Positions 18,925 to 27,465 of a stretch of 64,000 nucleotides of DNA are shown piece by piece. Made by a program: the position numbers and the translations under genes. The notes below the pieces were generated by a model. It did not search any database and had not been told where the DNA came from. It worked only from the letters and a program-made list of their open reading frames with translations. The stretch comes from Curvibacter sp. (lineage in GTDB: Bacteria > Pseudomonadota > Gammaproteobacteria > Burkholderiales > Burkholderiaceae_C), in contig REAW01000009.1 of NCBI GenBank assembly GCA_004293725.1, forward strand, positions 1 through 64,000. Reading direction: 5' to 3'. How positions within the stretch are numbered: the first letter of the stretch is position 1; each line of letters begins with the position of its first letter.

Positions 18925-20052
18925 TTAGCCGTGGGTGCGTTCGAACTCTTGCATGTATTGAACCAAAGTTTGCACGCCTTCCAGCGGCATGGCGTTGTAT
19001 AGACTGGCACGCATGCCGCCAACAGACTTGTGGCCCTTGAGCTGCAACAGCCCTGCGGATTTAGCCCCCACGAGAAAAGCGTCGTTGAGGGTCTCGTCGC
19101 GCAGAAAGAATGGGACGTTCATCCGTGAACGGGCGCCACGGGCCACGCCGTTCAAGTAAAAGCCAGTGGCATCAATCGCCCCGTAAAGCAGCTCGGCTTT
19201 TGCAATGTTGCGCGCCTCCATGGCGGCAATGCCGCCTTGACGCTTGAGCCATTGGAATACCAGGCCCGCCATATAGATGGCAAAGGTTGGGGGCGTGTTG
19301 TACATGGAGCCGTTGTCGGCCACTGTTTTGTAGTCAAAGGCACTGGGGCAGATCGGCAAAGCGTGGCCTAGCAGGTCTTCACGCACCACTACCAAGGTGA
19401 GTCCAGCGGGGCCAAGGTTTTTTTGGGCGCCACCAAAGGCCAAACCGACCTTGGTCCAGTCAACCGGGCGTGAGGCCACGTGGGACGAAAAGTCAATGAC
19501 CAACTCTGCGTTGGAGCCCAGGGCCTTCAAATCGGGCAGGGTCTGGAATTCAACGCCATGGATGGTTTCGTTGGTGCACAAATGGACATAGCTGGCATCC
19601 GGGCTCAGCTGCCAGTTAATGGTGGGCGGTATGGAAGTGAAGCCGGCATCTTTTGCCGACGCGGCAGTGCAAGCTTGGCTGTACTTGCCAGCTTCTTTGA
19701 GCGACTTTTCACTCCAACTGCCGGTTACTACAAAATCCGTTACGCCCTGTTGTCCCGTCGGAGCACGCAGGGCGCTAAGGTTCAGCGGCACGATGGCGTT
19801 TTCGGCCAAACCACCACCTTGCATGAACAAGATCTTGAACTGAGGCGGCACGGCCAGCAACGCGCGCAAGTTCGCTTCTGCGGCCTCGTAAATGCTCAAA
19901 AACTCTTTGCCGCGGTGGCTCATTTCCATCACGCCCATGCCGCAACGCTGACCACTGGCGTCAGGCCAGTCCAACATCTCTTCTGCGGCTTGCGCCAGCA
20001 CTTCCACTGGCATAGCGGCCGGTCCGGCCGAGAAATTGTAAGGGCGTTGCAT
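18925..20052 (-). CDS. serC: Phosphoserine aminotransferase
   Basis: This 375-residue PLP enzyme begins [19 protein letters not shown], the usual SerC N-terminus, and has the PLP-lysine segment [14 protein letters not shown] near residue 195. It makes 3-phosphoserine from 3-phosphohydroxypyruvate and also serves the pyridoxine route. ATG at 20052 is preferred over a TTG two codons upstream. It is placed between gyrA and pheA, an order common in proteobacteria, and pairs serine synthesis with the aromatic genes downstream. Confidence 0.96.
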   Translation of the reverse strand: MQRPYNFSAGPAAMPVEVLAQAAEEMLDWPDASGQRCGMGVMEMSHRGKEFLSIYEAAEANLRALLAVPPQFKILFMQGGGLAENAIVPLNLSALRAPTGQQGVTDFVVTGSWSEKSLKEAGKYSQACTAASAKDAGFTSIPPTINWQLSPDASYVHLCTNETIHGVEFQTLPDLKALGSNAELVIDFSSHVASRPVDWTKVGLAFGGAQKNLGPAGLTLVVVREDLLGHALPICPSAFDYKTVADNGSMYNTPPTFAIYMAGLVFQWLKRQGGIAAMEARNIAKAELLYGAIDATGFYLNGVARGARSRMNVPFFLRDETLNDAFLVGAKSAGLLQLKGHKSVGGMRASLYNAMPLEGVQTLVQYMQEFERTHG

Positions 20053-20064
20053 TCGCAAGAATAT

Positions 20065-20124
20065 GGGTTAAATCGGGCTCTAGCCCTCGTTCAATATGCG
20101 TGAGAAGCTATGGAATTAGGAGTG
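20065..20124. repeat. Full copy of dispersed palindromic repeat between gyrA and serC
   Basis: The copy holds the elements TTAAATCGGGCTCTAGCCCT and, further on, CAATATGCGTGAGAAGCTAT then GGAATTAGGAGTG. It shares the order GGGCTAGAGCCC, GCGCATAT, AGCT and an A/T-rich palindrome with the copies at 36508-36564, 47253-47313 and 60634-60697. It fills most of the gap between gyrA and serC and could act as a transcript-end or processing element. Confidence 0.7.
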
Positions 20125-20136
20125 AATCGTCAATGC

Positions 20137-22776
20137 TTAAGCGCTTTCGGCATCATCGGCAGCGTCTTCTCCAGATTCGGCATCGGCGGGGTTGGCGTCG
20201 TTCTCCACAATGCGTTGCAGGCCACTCAGTTTCGAACCTTCATCCAGGCCAATCAGCGTCACGCCCTGGGTGGCGCGACCCAGTTCGCGTATCTCGCTAA
20301 CGCGGGTGCGTACCAGTACGCCCTTATCAGTGATCAGCATGATTTCATCGTCTGCGTGTACCAATGTTGCCGCAACCACCTTGCCGTTGCGCTCGGACTG
20401 CTGGATCGCGATCATGCCTTTGGTACCGCGGCCATGGCGCGTGTATTCGGTGATGCTGGTCCGCTTGCCGTAACCGTTTTCGGTAGCGGTCAGCACGCTC
20501 TGTTGTTCGTCTTCGGCAACCAGCATGGCAATCACGCTTTGGCTGGCTTCCAACGACATGCCACGCACACCGCGGGCATTGCGGCCCAGTGGACGGACAT
20601 CGTCTTCGTCAAAACGTACGGCTTTACCGCCATCGCTAAACAACATTACGTCATGTTTGCCGTCGGTCAATGCGGCACCGATGAGGAAGTCGCCTTCGTC
20701 AAGGTTGACCGCGATGATGCCGCCCTTGCGAGGGTTGCTGAACTCATCAAGGGCAGTCTTTTTGACCGTTCCCATGGAGGTGGCCATGAAGACATATTGG
20801 TCTGCCGGGAAGGTTCGCTTCTCACCGGTTAGTGCCAGCACCACAGTAATTTTTTCTCCCTCTTGTAGCGGGAACATATTCACAATGGGGCGCCCGCGAG
20901 AACCGCGGGAGCCTTGCGGAACTTCCCAGACCTTGAGCCAGTAAAGGCGGCCGCGGTTGGAGAAACACAGGATGTAATCGTGCGTGTTGGCCACAAACAG
21001 TTGGTCGACCCAGTCATCTTCCTTGGTGGCGGTGGCTTGTTTGCCTCGGCCGCCACGTTTCTGGGCCCGGTATTCGTGCAGGGGCTGGCTCTTGATGTAG
21101 CCACTGTGGCTCATCGTCACCACCATGTCGGTGGGGGTGATCAAGTCTTCGGTGGAGAGATCGAAAGAGGAGTGTTCAACCAAGCTGCGACGCGCGCCCA
21201 GCTTGCTTTGGCCAAACTCCTGTTTCACATGGCTTAGCTCTTCACCAATGATGGTGGAAACGCGCTCGGGCTTGGCCAGAATGTCCAGCAAGTCTTCGAT
21301 TTCACCCATGACTTCTTTGTATTCGGCAACTACCTTGTCTTGCTCCAGACCGGTCAGGCGCTGCAGGCGCATTTGCAGAATTTCCTGCGCTTGTGTGTCG
21401 CTCAGGCGGTACAGGCCATCCTTGCCCATGCCGAATTCTTTTTCTAGTCCATCGGGTCGGTAGTCGTCCGCATTCACCACACCACCATCCGCGCGGGTGC
21501 GGGTAAGCATTTCACGAACCAGCTTGCTATCCCAAGGCCGGTTCATCAGTTCCAGCTTGGCTACCGGAGGGGTCGGAGATTCGCGAATGATACGAATGAA
21601 CTCATCAATGTTGGCCATGGCCACAGCGAGGCCTTCCAGAACGTGACCACGTTCGCGCGCCTTGCGAAGATTGAACACCGTGCGGCGTGTCACCACTTCG
21701 CGGCGATGCTGCAGGAATACCTCGATCAGGTCCTTGAGGTTGCACAATTTGGGTTGGCCGTTGATTAGCGCCACCATGTTCATGCCGAACGTGTCTTGCA
21801 ACTGGGTTTGCTTGTACAGGTTGTTCAGCACCACCTCGGGCACTTCACCGCGCTTGAGCTCAATCACCAAGCGCATGCCGGACTTGTCCGATTCGTCCTG
21901 GATATGGCTGATGCCTTCGATCTTCTTCTCGTGCACCAGTTCGGCCATGCGCTCTTGCAGGGTCTTTTTGTTGACCTGGTAGGGGAGCTCGTCCACGATG
22001 ATGGCTTGGCGTTGTCCCTTGTCAATGTCTTCAAAATGGCACTTGGCGCGCATCACCACGCGGCCGCGGCCAGTGCGGTAGCCGTCTTTCACGCCATTGA
22101 TGCCATAAATGATGCCGGCAGTAGGGAAGTCTGGCGCGGGAATAATCTCCATCAAATCATCAATGGATGCCCCCGGGTTTTTCAACAGGTGCAGGCATGC
22201 GTCCACCACCTCATTCAGGTTGTGCGGCGGAATGTTGGTAGCCATGCCAACTGCGATACCACCCGATCCATTGACCAAGAGGTTCGGAATACGTGTGGGC
22301 AATACCAGCGGTTCTTTTTCGGAGCCATCGTAGTTGGGCCCGAAATCTACGGTTTCCTTGTCCAAGTCAGCCAGCAACTCATGGGCCATTTTGGACAGGC
22401 GGATTTCGGTGTACCGCATCGCAGCAGCGTTGTCGCCGTCTACAGATCCGAAGTTGCCTTGTCCATCCACCAGCATGTGTCGCATCGAAAAGTCCTGCGC
22501 CATGCGAACGATCGTGTCGTACACCGACTGATCACCGTGCGGGTGGTACTTGCCAATCACGTCCCCGACGATACGCGCAGATTTTTTGTAAGCACGGTTC
22601 CAGTCGTTGTTGAGTTCGTGCATGGCAAACAAAACTCGTCGGTGCACCGGCTTCAAGCCATCCCGCGCATCGGGAAGTGCACGGCCCACGATCACGCTCA
22701 TGGCGTAATCGAGGTAGCTGCGGCGCATCTCCTCTTCAAGACTGATGGGCAGGGTTTCTTTGGCGAACTGGGTCAT
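20137..22776 (-). CDS. gyrA: DNA gyrase subunit A
   Basis: This 879-residue protein has the breakage-reunion domain with catalytic Tyr122 in [11 protein letters not shown]. Its C-terminal beta-pinwheel includes the gyrase box (QKRGGRGKQ, about residue 566) and ends in an acidic tail. It forms A2B2 gyrase, which introduces negative supercoils. In the quinolone-binding region the residues are G81-D82-Q83-S84-V85-Y86-D87: glutamine replaces the usual Ser/Thr at 83. Numbering agrees with the E. coli protein because the N-termini align without gaps. It heads the serC-pheA-tyrA-aroA run. Confidence 0.97.
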   Translation of the reverse strand: MTQFAKETLPISLEEEMRRSYLDYAMSVIVGRALPDARDGLKPVHRRVLFAMHELNNDWNRAYKKSARIVGDVIGKYHPHGDQSVYDTIVRMAQDFSMRHMLVDGQGNFGSVDGDNAAAMRYTEIRLSKMAHELLADLDKETVDFGPNYDGSEKEPLVLPTRIPNLLVNGSGGIAVGMATNIPPHNLNEVVDACLHLLKNPGASIDDLMEIIPAPDFPTAGIIYGINGVKDGYRTGRGRVVMRAKCHFEDIDKGQRQAIIVDELPYQVNKKTLQERMAELVHEKKIEGISHIQDESDKSGMRLVIELKRGEVPEVVLNNLYKQTQLQDTFGMNMVALINGQPKLCNLKDLIEVFLQHRREVVTRRTVFNLRKARERGHVLEGLAVAMANIDEFIRIIRESPTPPVAKLELMNRPWDSKLVREMLTRTRADGGVVNADDYRPDGLEKEFGMGKDGLYRLSDTQAQEILQMRLQRLTGLEQDKVVAEYKEVMGEIEDLLDILAKPERVSTIIGEELSHVKQEFGQSKLGARRSLVEHSSFDLSTEDLITPTDMVVTMSHSGYIKSQPLHEYRAQKRGGRGKQATATKEDDWVDQLFVANTHDYILCFSNRGRLYWLKVWEVPQGSRGSRGRPIVNMFPLQEGEKITVVLALTGEKRTFPADQYVFMATSMGTVKKTALDEFSNPRKGGIIAVNLDEGDFLIGAALTDGKHDVMLFSDGGKAVRFDEDDVRPLGRNARGVRGMSLEASQSVIAMLVAEDEQQSVLTATENGYGKRTSITEYTRHGRGTKGMIAIQQSERNGKVVAATLVHADDEIMLITDKGVLVRTRVSEIRELGRATQGVTLIGLDEGSKLSGLQRIVENDANPADAESGEDAADDAESA

Positions 22777-23008
22777 GGATAGACTGTGGGCAGTGTCATG
22801 GGCAACCCCTGATTCTACGGCTGCCTTGCTGTGGCATCAGAGCAACAAAGCCTGGTCCATTTCTTCTTGAGTTACAGACGGGATACAGATGTTTCGAAAG
22901 CTGCATTGCGCTATGGCACAATAGTGGGAACGTCTCTGGTGCATCTGTCCTAGGGCGTCACAATTAGTCGCAGCTGTGCTGCAGTTTGTCCCGATAAAGG
23001 AAGGTCTC

Positions 23009-23662
23009 ATGAAACAATTGAACAAAGTAGCAATCCTGATCGCTACAGCCGCTTTGGCTACTGCCGCCGGTGCTCAAGAAATCTACAACTGGCGCAGTGC
23101 TGCTGGCGATGTCTGGAAGAACGCTTCCGGCCAATGCTGGCGTAGTGCCAGCTGGACACCTGCCACAGCTGCTGCTGGTTGCGACGGTGCATTAGCCGCC
23201 CCAGCTCCGGTCGCTGCTGCGCCCGCCGCCCCCGCCCCAGTTGTTGCCGCTCCAGCGCCCGCTCCAGCGCCAGCTCCCGCTCCAGCTCCAGCCGCTGCTC
23301 CTGCTGCTAGCAAGGTGACTTACGCTGCTGATGCATTCTTTGACTTTGACAAGTCGGTGCTCAAGCCCGAAGGCAAAGCTAAATTGGACGATTTGGTTGG
23401 CAAAGTAAAGGGTATCAACCTGGAAGTAATCATTGCTGTGGGTCACACTGACTCCACAGGTGACGATGCTTACAACCAAAAGCTGTCTGTGGCACGTTCC
23501 GAAGCTGTGAAGGCCTATTTGGTGTCCAAGGGCATTGAAAAGAACCGCGTTTACACCGAAGGCAAGGGCGAGAAGCAGCCAGTCGCTGACAACAAGACCA
23601 AAGAAGGCAAAGCCAAGAACCGCCGCGTAGAAATCGAAGTGGTTGGAACTCGCGCTAATTGA
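23009..23662 (+). CDS. OmpA-family outer membrane/peptidoglycan-binding protein
   Basis: The 217-residue protein has a signal peptide (1 to about 22), a short Trp/Cys-containing segment (ending near residue 65), a Pro/Ala-rich linker made of repeated Ala-Pro units (about 65-105) and an OmpA-like peptidoglycan-binding domain (about 108-215). That domain has FFDFDKSVLKPEG, GHTDSTG and the NRRVEIEV motif. There is no eight-stranded barrel, so this is the short betaproteobacterial form that links the outer membrane to the cell wall. ATG at 23009 is preceded by AAGGAAGG; the upstream open frame is ignored. A terminator follows the gene. Confidence 0.92.
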   Translation: MKQLNKVAILIATAALATAAGAQEIYNWRSAAGDVWKNASGQCWRSASWTPATAAAGCDGALAAPAPVAAAPAAPAPVVAAPAPAPAPAPAPAPAAAPAASKVTYAADAFFDFDKSVLKPEGKAKLDDLVGKVKGINLEVIIAVGHTDSTGDDAYNQKLSVARSEAVKAYLVSKGIEKNRVYTEGKGEKQPVADNKTKEGKAKNRRVEIEVVGTRAN

Positions 23663-23687
23663 TTCGACCATCACCATGGTTTCTGAA

Positions 23688-23713
23688 AAGACCCGCTGCG
23701 GCGGGTTTTTTCT
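23688..23713 (+). terminator. Rho-independent terminator after ompA-like gene
   Basis: The short stem ACCCGC/GCGGGT with a TGCG loop is followed by TTTTTTCTTG. It lies 26 bases past the ompA-like stop and ends before the ubiG start at 23735. Confidence 0.88.
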
Positions 23714-23734
23714 TGTCTGTGCAACCATTGACTT

Positions 23735-24454
23735 ATGAACCCCACATTGAATGCCGATCCGGCCGAGTTGGCCAAATTTTCTGAGCTGGCCCACCGCTGG
23801 TGGGATCTGGAGAGCGACTTCCGCCCCTTACATCAGATCAACCCACTTCGGTTGGACTGGATTCAGTCCTTCGCTTCTTTGCAAGGCATAAAGGCATTGG
23901 ACGTGGGGTGCGGTGGCGGTATTTTGGCGGACTCCATGGCGCGCAAAGGTGCTTTGGTCACGGGCATAGATTTGTCGTCCAAGGCCTTGCGGGTAGCGCA
24001 GATGCATGCACTAGAGGCGCAAACCCCCAATGTGAATTACCAAGAGATCAGTGCTGAGGCTTTGGCTATTGAGCAGCCATCGACCTACGATGTTGTCACT
24101 TGTATGGAAATGCTGGAACATGTGCCCGATCCTTCTTCCATCGTGCAAGCCTGCTCCACTTTGGTAAGGCCGGGTGGCTGGGTGTTTTTTTCTACCTTGA
24201 ATCGAAATTCGATGGCGTTTCTTCAGGCTATTGTGGGTGCGGAATACCTACTCGGATTGTTGCCGCGGGGAACGCACGAGTACGCCAAGATGATCAAACC
24301 CAGTGAATTGGCCTTGTTTTGTCGGCGCGCTGGTTTGGATTTGGACAGTAGTTGTGGCCTCAGTTACAACCCGTTGACTCGCCGCTACGCGATGAATAAG
24401 AACACGCAAGTGAATTATTTGGTTGCCACCAGAAAACCTATGATGGGTGCCTAA
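23735..24454 (+). CDS. ubiG: Ubiquinone biosynthesis O-methyltransferase
   Basis: This 239-residue SAM-dependent methyltransferase has the conserved N-terminus FSELAHRWWDLESDFRPLHQ (20-39) and SAM motif I ALDVGCGGGILADSMA (about 53-68). UbiG performs both O-methylations in the ubiquinone pathway and binds the membrane. Its TAA stop overlaps the ATG of gph by one base, so the two genes are coupled. Length is as usual for the family. Confidence 0.96.
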   Translation: MNPTLNADPAELAKFSELAHRWWDLESDFRPLHQINPLRLDWIQSFASLQGIKALDVGCGGGILADSMARKGALVTGIDLSSKALRVAQMHALEAQTPNVNYQEISAEALAIEQPSTYDVVTCMEMLEHVPDPSSIVQACSTLVRPGGWVFFSTLNRNSMAFLQAIVGAEYLLGLLPRGTHEYAKMIKPSELALFCRRAGLDLDSSCGLSYNPLTRRYAMNKNTQVNYLVATRKPMMGA

Positions 24455-25125
24455 TGCAAGTGTTTGCCAGTGTCGATGCTGTTTTGTTTGACTTGGACGG
24501 CACGCTGATTGACAGCGCGCCCGATTTGGGGGCAGCCGCCGACAAGATGCGGATAGACCGCGGTCTTCCGTCTCTGCCGTTCGAGCTTTACCGTCCTATG
24601 GCGGGTGCTGGGGCTCGCGGAATGTTGCAAGTTGCCTTTGGTATTTCTCCTCAGCACGCTGATTTTGGCGCCCTGCGTGAGGAGTTTTTTGCCAATTACG
24701 AGCGCTGCATGACTCAAAACACCCATTCCTTTGACGGGGTTCCAGCGTTATTGCAAGCATTGGAGATGCTTGGACTCCCTTGGGGGGTGGTTACGAACAA
24801 ATCCCAGCGCTTTACCGATCCCCTTACCCGCTCCATGCCTTTGTTTGCCAATGCTGGCGCTATCGTGAGCGGGGATACCACGCCCCATGCAAAGCCTCAT
24901 CCGGCCCCGCTACTGGAGGCTGCCAAACGGCTTGGTGTGGGACCGCAGGCCTGCATATATGTGGGCGATGACGAACGCGACATCGTTGCGGGGCGCGCAG
25001 CCGGTATGCGCACCGTAGCGGCGACCTACGGATACCTTGGTAACCACCTTGACACAGCTGCTTGGCAAGCGGATGCGCAAATTAATTCGCCCTTGGCTCT
25101 ATTGCAATTGCTGCCAAGCACCTAA
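24454..25125 (+). CDS. gph: Phosphoglycolate phosphatase (HAD family)
   Basis: This 223-residue HAD hydrolase has nucleophile motif I DLDGTLIDSAPDLG (12-25), motif II TNKSQ, a conserved lysine in HAKPHPAPLL and motif IV YVGDDERDIVAGRAAGM. It removes phosphate from 2-phosphoglycolate, a by-product of DNA repair and of oxygenation reactions; some homologues next to ubiG act on other phosphates. It overlaps ubiG by one base, an arrangement common in proteobacteria. Confidence 0.92.
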   Translation: MQVFASVDAVLFDLDGTLIDSAPDLGAAADKMRIDRGLPSLPFELYRPMAGAGARGMLQVAFGISPQHADFGALREEFFANYERCMTQNTHSFDGVPALLQALEMLGLPWGVVTNKSQRFTDPLTRSMPLFANAGAIVSGDTTPHAKPHPAPLLEAAKRLGVGPQACIYVGDDERDIVAGRAAGMRTVAATYGYLGNHLDTAAWQADAQINSPLALLQLLPST

Positions 25126-25137
25126 AATGGTGGTTGA

Positions 25138-25514
25138 GGGGCTGCACTGGTTTCGACGTGGATTCGGACGCGCAGCAGGGCATGTCGAGCTGAGTGCGCT
25201 CGTAAAACAGATTCAAACAAACTAACTGCAAACGACGAACGTTTCGCACTCGCTGCTTAATTGCACGTGAGGCTCACAACAGCAAGCCGATAGGCTGGGC
25301 ATGGGTGGCGCAAGCTATCCAGGCTGTGGGCTAATTTCATTCGGCTGGGCCTGCCTTGGGTAACTTAGGGTGGGTCGAGACAATAGGTTGCTGGCGTCTT
25401 GTATAGCGTGCCACTGCGCGATGCAAGGAGCGAGATCTAAATCAGACGGCTACACATGTAGAACTGTTCGAAGAAGGTTTGCGGACGGGGGTTCAAATCC
25501 CCCCAGCTCCACCA
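25138..25514 (+). ncRNA. ssrA: tmRNA (SsrA), tag peptide ANDERFALAA
   Basis: The gene starts GGGGCTGCACTGGTTTCGAC and ends GGGTTCAAATCC...CAGCTCCACCA, so the two ends pair to form the tRNA-like acceptor with the CCA encoded. The reading frame GCA AAC GAC GAA CGT TTC GCA CTC GCT GCT TAA at 25228-25260 gives the degradation tag ANDERFALAA, typical of Burkholderiales. tmRNA with SmpB frees ribosomes stalled on mRNAs that lack a stop codon and tags the nascent protein for proteolysis. The pseudoknot region between the tag and the 3' end was not folded in detail. A terminator follows. Confidence 0.98.
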
Positions 25515-25525
25515 TACCCCTGAAT

Positions 25526-25564
25526 AAAGGCCGCTAAGGATAACCACTTAGCGGCCTTTTTCTT
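25526..25564 (+). terminator. Rho-independent terminator of ssrA
   Basis: The inverted repeat AGGCCGCTAAG ... CTTAGCGGCCT is followed by TTTTTCTTT, 14 bases past the 3' CCA of tmRNA. Confidence 0.92.
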
Positions 25565-25736
25565 TGGAAAATCAACAACTTACGTTGCAGGATGGTCCAA
25601 ATGTATCTATTGACTGCCAAAGCAAAGCGGGGGGACAGCAGGGGGGGCAGGGCAAGATTAGTGAGGATTTTTGGGATGTATACCCCCGCTGCTTAGGGAA
25701 AAAGATTGCATTTTTTCAGAAGCCTTCAACTTATGC

Positions 25737-25764
25737 TCAAGATAGCCCGTGGTCGAGTCGATAG
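25737..25764 (+). promoter_or_regulatory. Possible FliA (sigma-28) promoter for the YjfB-like gene
   Basis: TCAAG (25737-25741) and GTCGATAG (25757-25764) resemble the flagellar sigma-28 consensus TAAA-N15-GCCGATAA, with one extra base of spacing and three mismatches. The -10 part ends 27 bases before the ATG of a putative motility protein, which is a sensible leader length. Prediction by eye only. Confidence 0.45.
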
Positions 25765-25791
25765 CATGGAGAGCCACCAAAGGATCTCGCC

Positions 25792-25983
25792 ATGGATGTT
25801 TCTCCTTCAGCAGTCGTCGCAGCATCAAACCAAATGCAGAAAAACCAAATCGCCCAAACGGCACAGATATTGGTGTTGAAGAAGGCCATAGACATCCAAG
25901 CAACTGGGGCGATGGCGCTACTACAAGCCCTGCCGCTTGCTACCAGTGGCAGCCTAGGTACGCAGGTCAACACAATGGCCTAG
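25792..25983 (+). CDS. YjfB-family putative motility protein
   Basis: This 63-residue protein starts MDVSPSAVVAASNQMQ and contains VLKKAIDIQATGAMALLQAL (29-48), matching the YjfB family of small proteins found in flagellated bacteria. The biochemical role is not known. It is a stand-alone gene between the tmRNA terminator and arfB, which is on the other strand. AAAGGA lies 6 bases before ATG. A FliA-like promoter upstream would tie it to the flagellar regulon. The 227 bases between the tmRNA terminator and this gene hold nothing else I recognise. Confidence 0.8.
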   Translation: MDVSPSAVVAASNQMQKNQIAQTAQILVLKKAIDIQATGAMALLQALPLATSGSLGTQVNTMA

Positions 25984-25992
25984 ATCAAAGCT

Positions 25993-26397
25993 TCACTTCA
26001 TCGCTTTGCTACGCTGGCTCTTGATGTCAGAGCGCTGGCTTTTTGATTCAAGTCGGCGTTGGCGGGAAGCGTAGGTGGGTTGGGTTGCCTTGCGTGGTTT
26101 GGGCGGTATTGCAACACTGTTCACTAGAGTGTGTAGTCGTTCGAAGGCATCCAGCCGGTTAAGTTCTTGGGTCCGAAATTGCTGGGCCTTTATAACCAAT
26201 ACACCTTCGCGGGTGATGCGGCTGTCTTGCAAGGCGAGCAAACGTTCTTTCACTTCGCAGGGCAGAGATGAACCGGATATGTCAAAGCGAAGGTGGATGG
26301 CGCTGGACACTTTGTTGACATTTTGACCGCCGGCGCCTTGGGCCCGGATCGCCGTTGTTTCCACCTCCGCTTCTTGTATTTGTATCTGTCTTTGCAT
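25993..26397 (-). CDS. arfB: Alternative ribosome-rescue peptidyl-tRNA hydrolase ArfB (YaeJ)
   Basis: This 134-residue release-factor-like protein has the catalytic GGQ in IRAQGAGGQNVNKVSS (about 17-32), then the RF1-like fold (SAIHLRFDISGSSLP). The Lys/Arg-rich C-terminal tail (about 105-134) enters the empty mRNA channel of stalled ribosomes. ArfB hydrolyses peptidyl-tRNA on ribosomes lacking a codon in the A site. ATG at 26397 gives an N-terminus like E. coli YaeJ; upstream codons are in frame but not needed. It lies under 0.5 kb from ssrA, the main rescue system, and converges on the YjfB-like gene. Confidence 0.93.
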   Translation of the reverse strand: MQRQIQIQEAEVETTAIRAQGAGGQNVNKVSSAIHLRFDISGSSLPCEVKERLLALQDSRITREGVLVIKAQQFRTQELNRLDAFERLHTLVNSVAIPPKPRKATQPTYASRQRRLESKSQRSDIKSQRSKAMK

Positions 26398-26458
26398 CGG
26401 TTGGGTTTTGGGGCAGTTAAACTGGGTTGACATTACCACTATCCCAAAGGAGTCCGCT

Positions 26459-26608
26459 ATGGCCAAAGGTCAGCAAAAGTCCAACAAAGAAACAAAGAAA
26501 CCCAAAAAAGATACTTCACCGCCAAAGCCTGCAGGTGGCTTGGTGGATCCTGTGCGGGCCACTGTTACCACTGCTGTGATTCCGCGCGGGAAACTGAAAA
26601 ATAAATAA
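26459..26608 (+). CDS. Small basic hypothetical protein (49 aa)
   Basis: The 49-residue protein begins MAKGQQKSNKETKKPKKDTS and ends VIPRGKLKNK. It is rich in Lys, Pro and Ser and has no hydrophobic segment. The ribosome site AAAGGAG, 7 bases before ATG, is the best in its neighbourhood and supports translation. It is divergent from arfB with 61 bases between, so they may share a control region. I recall similar short Lys-rich proteins in other betaproteobacteria but no function; nucleic-acid or ribosome association is only a guess from charge. Confidence 0.7.
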   Translation: MAKGQQKSNKETKKPKKDTSPPKPAGGLVDPVRATVTTAVIPRGKLKNK

Positions 26609-26690
26609 GCTCAGGGAGCAGCTAGCACTTCGTTGCAGAACGGCGGCCTTGCTCACATTGCCGCCTGCGTGGAGAACTCTCCAGTTCAGC

Positions 26691-27386
26691 CTAGAGCTTG
26701 GGTTCTTCGACCCGGCTGTCCAAGGGGCTGACGAAGGAATTGAGCTCCCAGCCTGACGCTAAGCGGCTTTCCGGGTATTCAGGGCCTGCCAGAGGAACCA
26801 AGCCAGACGGTGTGGTTTCCGCTGCTTTGCTTTGGCGCTGCCTTGTTACCACGGCCTGCAAATGCTCCCGCATATCCTGAAAACGAGAATCCAGGGGCTG
26901 GCTATGGTGCGATTTCTCGTCCTCGCCAAGGAAAGCGGCGCGGATTTGACTCAGGTGGGGCAGATTGGTTGGGTCTACGACCAAGTAGCGAATACTGCAC
27001 TGGTCGAGCAGGCTGTGTTTGAGGCTTTGGTTTCCCATAGACAGCCCATTTGGGCCCAGCACATCCACACAACCAATAACGCGCCCATCCACATCGCAAA
27101 TGGTGAAGGTGCAGTAAACCCCATTAAGTAGCTTGTACCAGTGGGTTGCTTCGGTCTGGTTCATGGGCGCGGTGAAACGTGTTACCGGGAGTTTGATGAG
27201 AACGTGCTGGTCAAACATGACCTTGGTAAGCCAAAGCCAGACGGAGCGTTCTTGGGTGTTGACGAGCAAGCGGGTTTTCAGAGGCCATGATGTGGGAATC
27301 CGATGCCGTCGGCGTTCTACGTAATGTTTTGCCCACCAAACAATCGCTGCACCCAACAACACTCCTGATAGGAAGTAAAGCATCAT
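26691..27386 (-). CDS. Membrane-anchored DUF2726-like protein
   Basis: This protein of about 231 residues has an N-terminal membrane helix (about 2-20), a basic patch (HYVERRRHR) and a cytoplasmic domain. The pattern KTRLLVNTQERSVWLWLTKV ... NGVYCTFTICDVDGRVIGCVDVLG ... LKHSLLDQCSIRYLVVDPTNLP resembles DUF2726, a domain distantly related to restriction-endonuclease-like folds. The usual acidic and glutamine catalytic residues are not clearly present, so activity is uncertain. The C-terminal 80 residues are polar. ATG at 27386 was chosen; a TTG 10 codons upstream is possible. It is convergent with the small gene before it, with a weak GC hairpin between. Confidence 0.6.
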   Translation of the reverse strand: MMLYFLSGVLLGAAIVWWAKHYVERRRHRIPTSWPLKTRLLVNTQERSVWLWLTKVMFDQHVLIKLPVTRFTAPMNQTEATHWYKLLNGVYCTFTICDVDGRVIGCVDVLGPNGLSMGNQSLKHSLLDQCSIRYLVVDPTNLPHLSQIRAAFLGEDEKSHHSQPLDSRFQDMREHLQAVVTRQRQSKAAETTPSGLVPLAGPEYPESRLASGWELNSFVSPLDSRVEEPKL

Positions 27387-27465
27387 CAAATACCACCCTG
27401 TAAATGAGGCCGGCAAGCGCGGCTCTTCTGTTTGGGCAAAAGTTTACATGGCTTTTCCAATGGGC

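Noticed and set aside
22885..22925. Sigma-70 promoter for the ompA-like gene near CACAATAGTGGG
   Set aside because: A -10-like CACAAT is present but no -35 element at a proper distance could be chosen with confidence.
22837..23025. 62-codon minus-strand frame upstream of the ompA-like gene
   Set aside because: Cys-rich composition, no ribosome site, and it overlaps the probable ompA promoter and start.
23083..23313. Gly/Ala-rich frame antisense to the ompA-like gene
   Set aside because: Produced by the Ala-Pro tract read backwards; it has no real start context.
26642..26665. GGCGGC...GCCGCC inverted repeat as a terminator
   Set aside because: There is a 12-base loop and no T-tract on either side; it may be a weak structure only.
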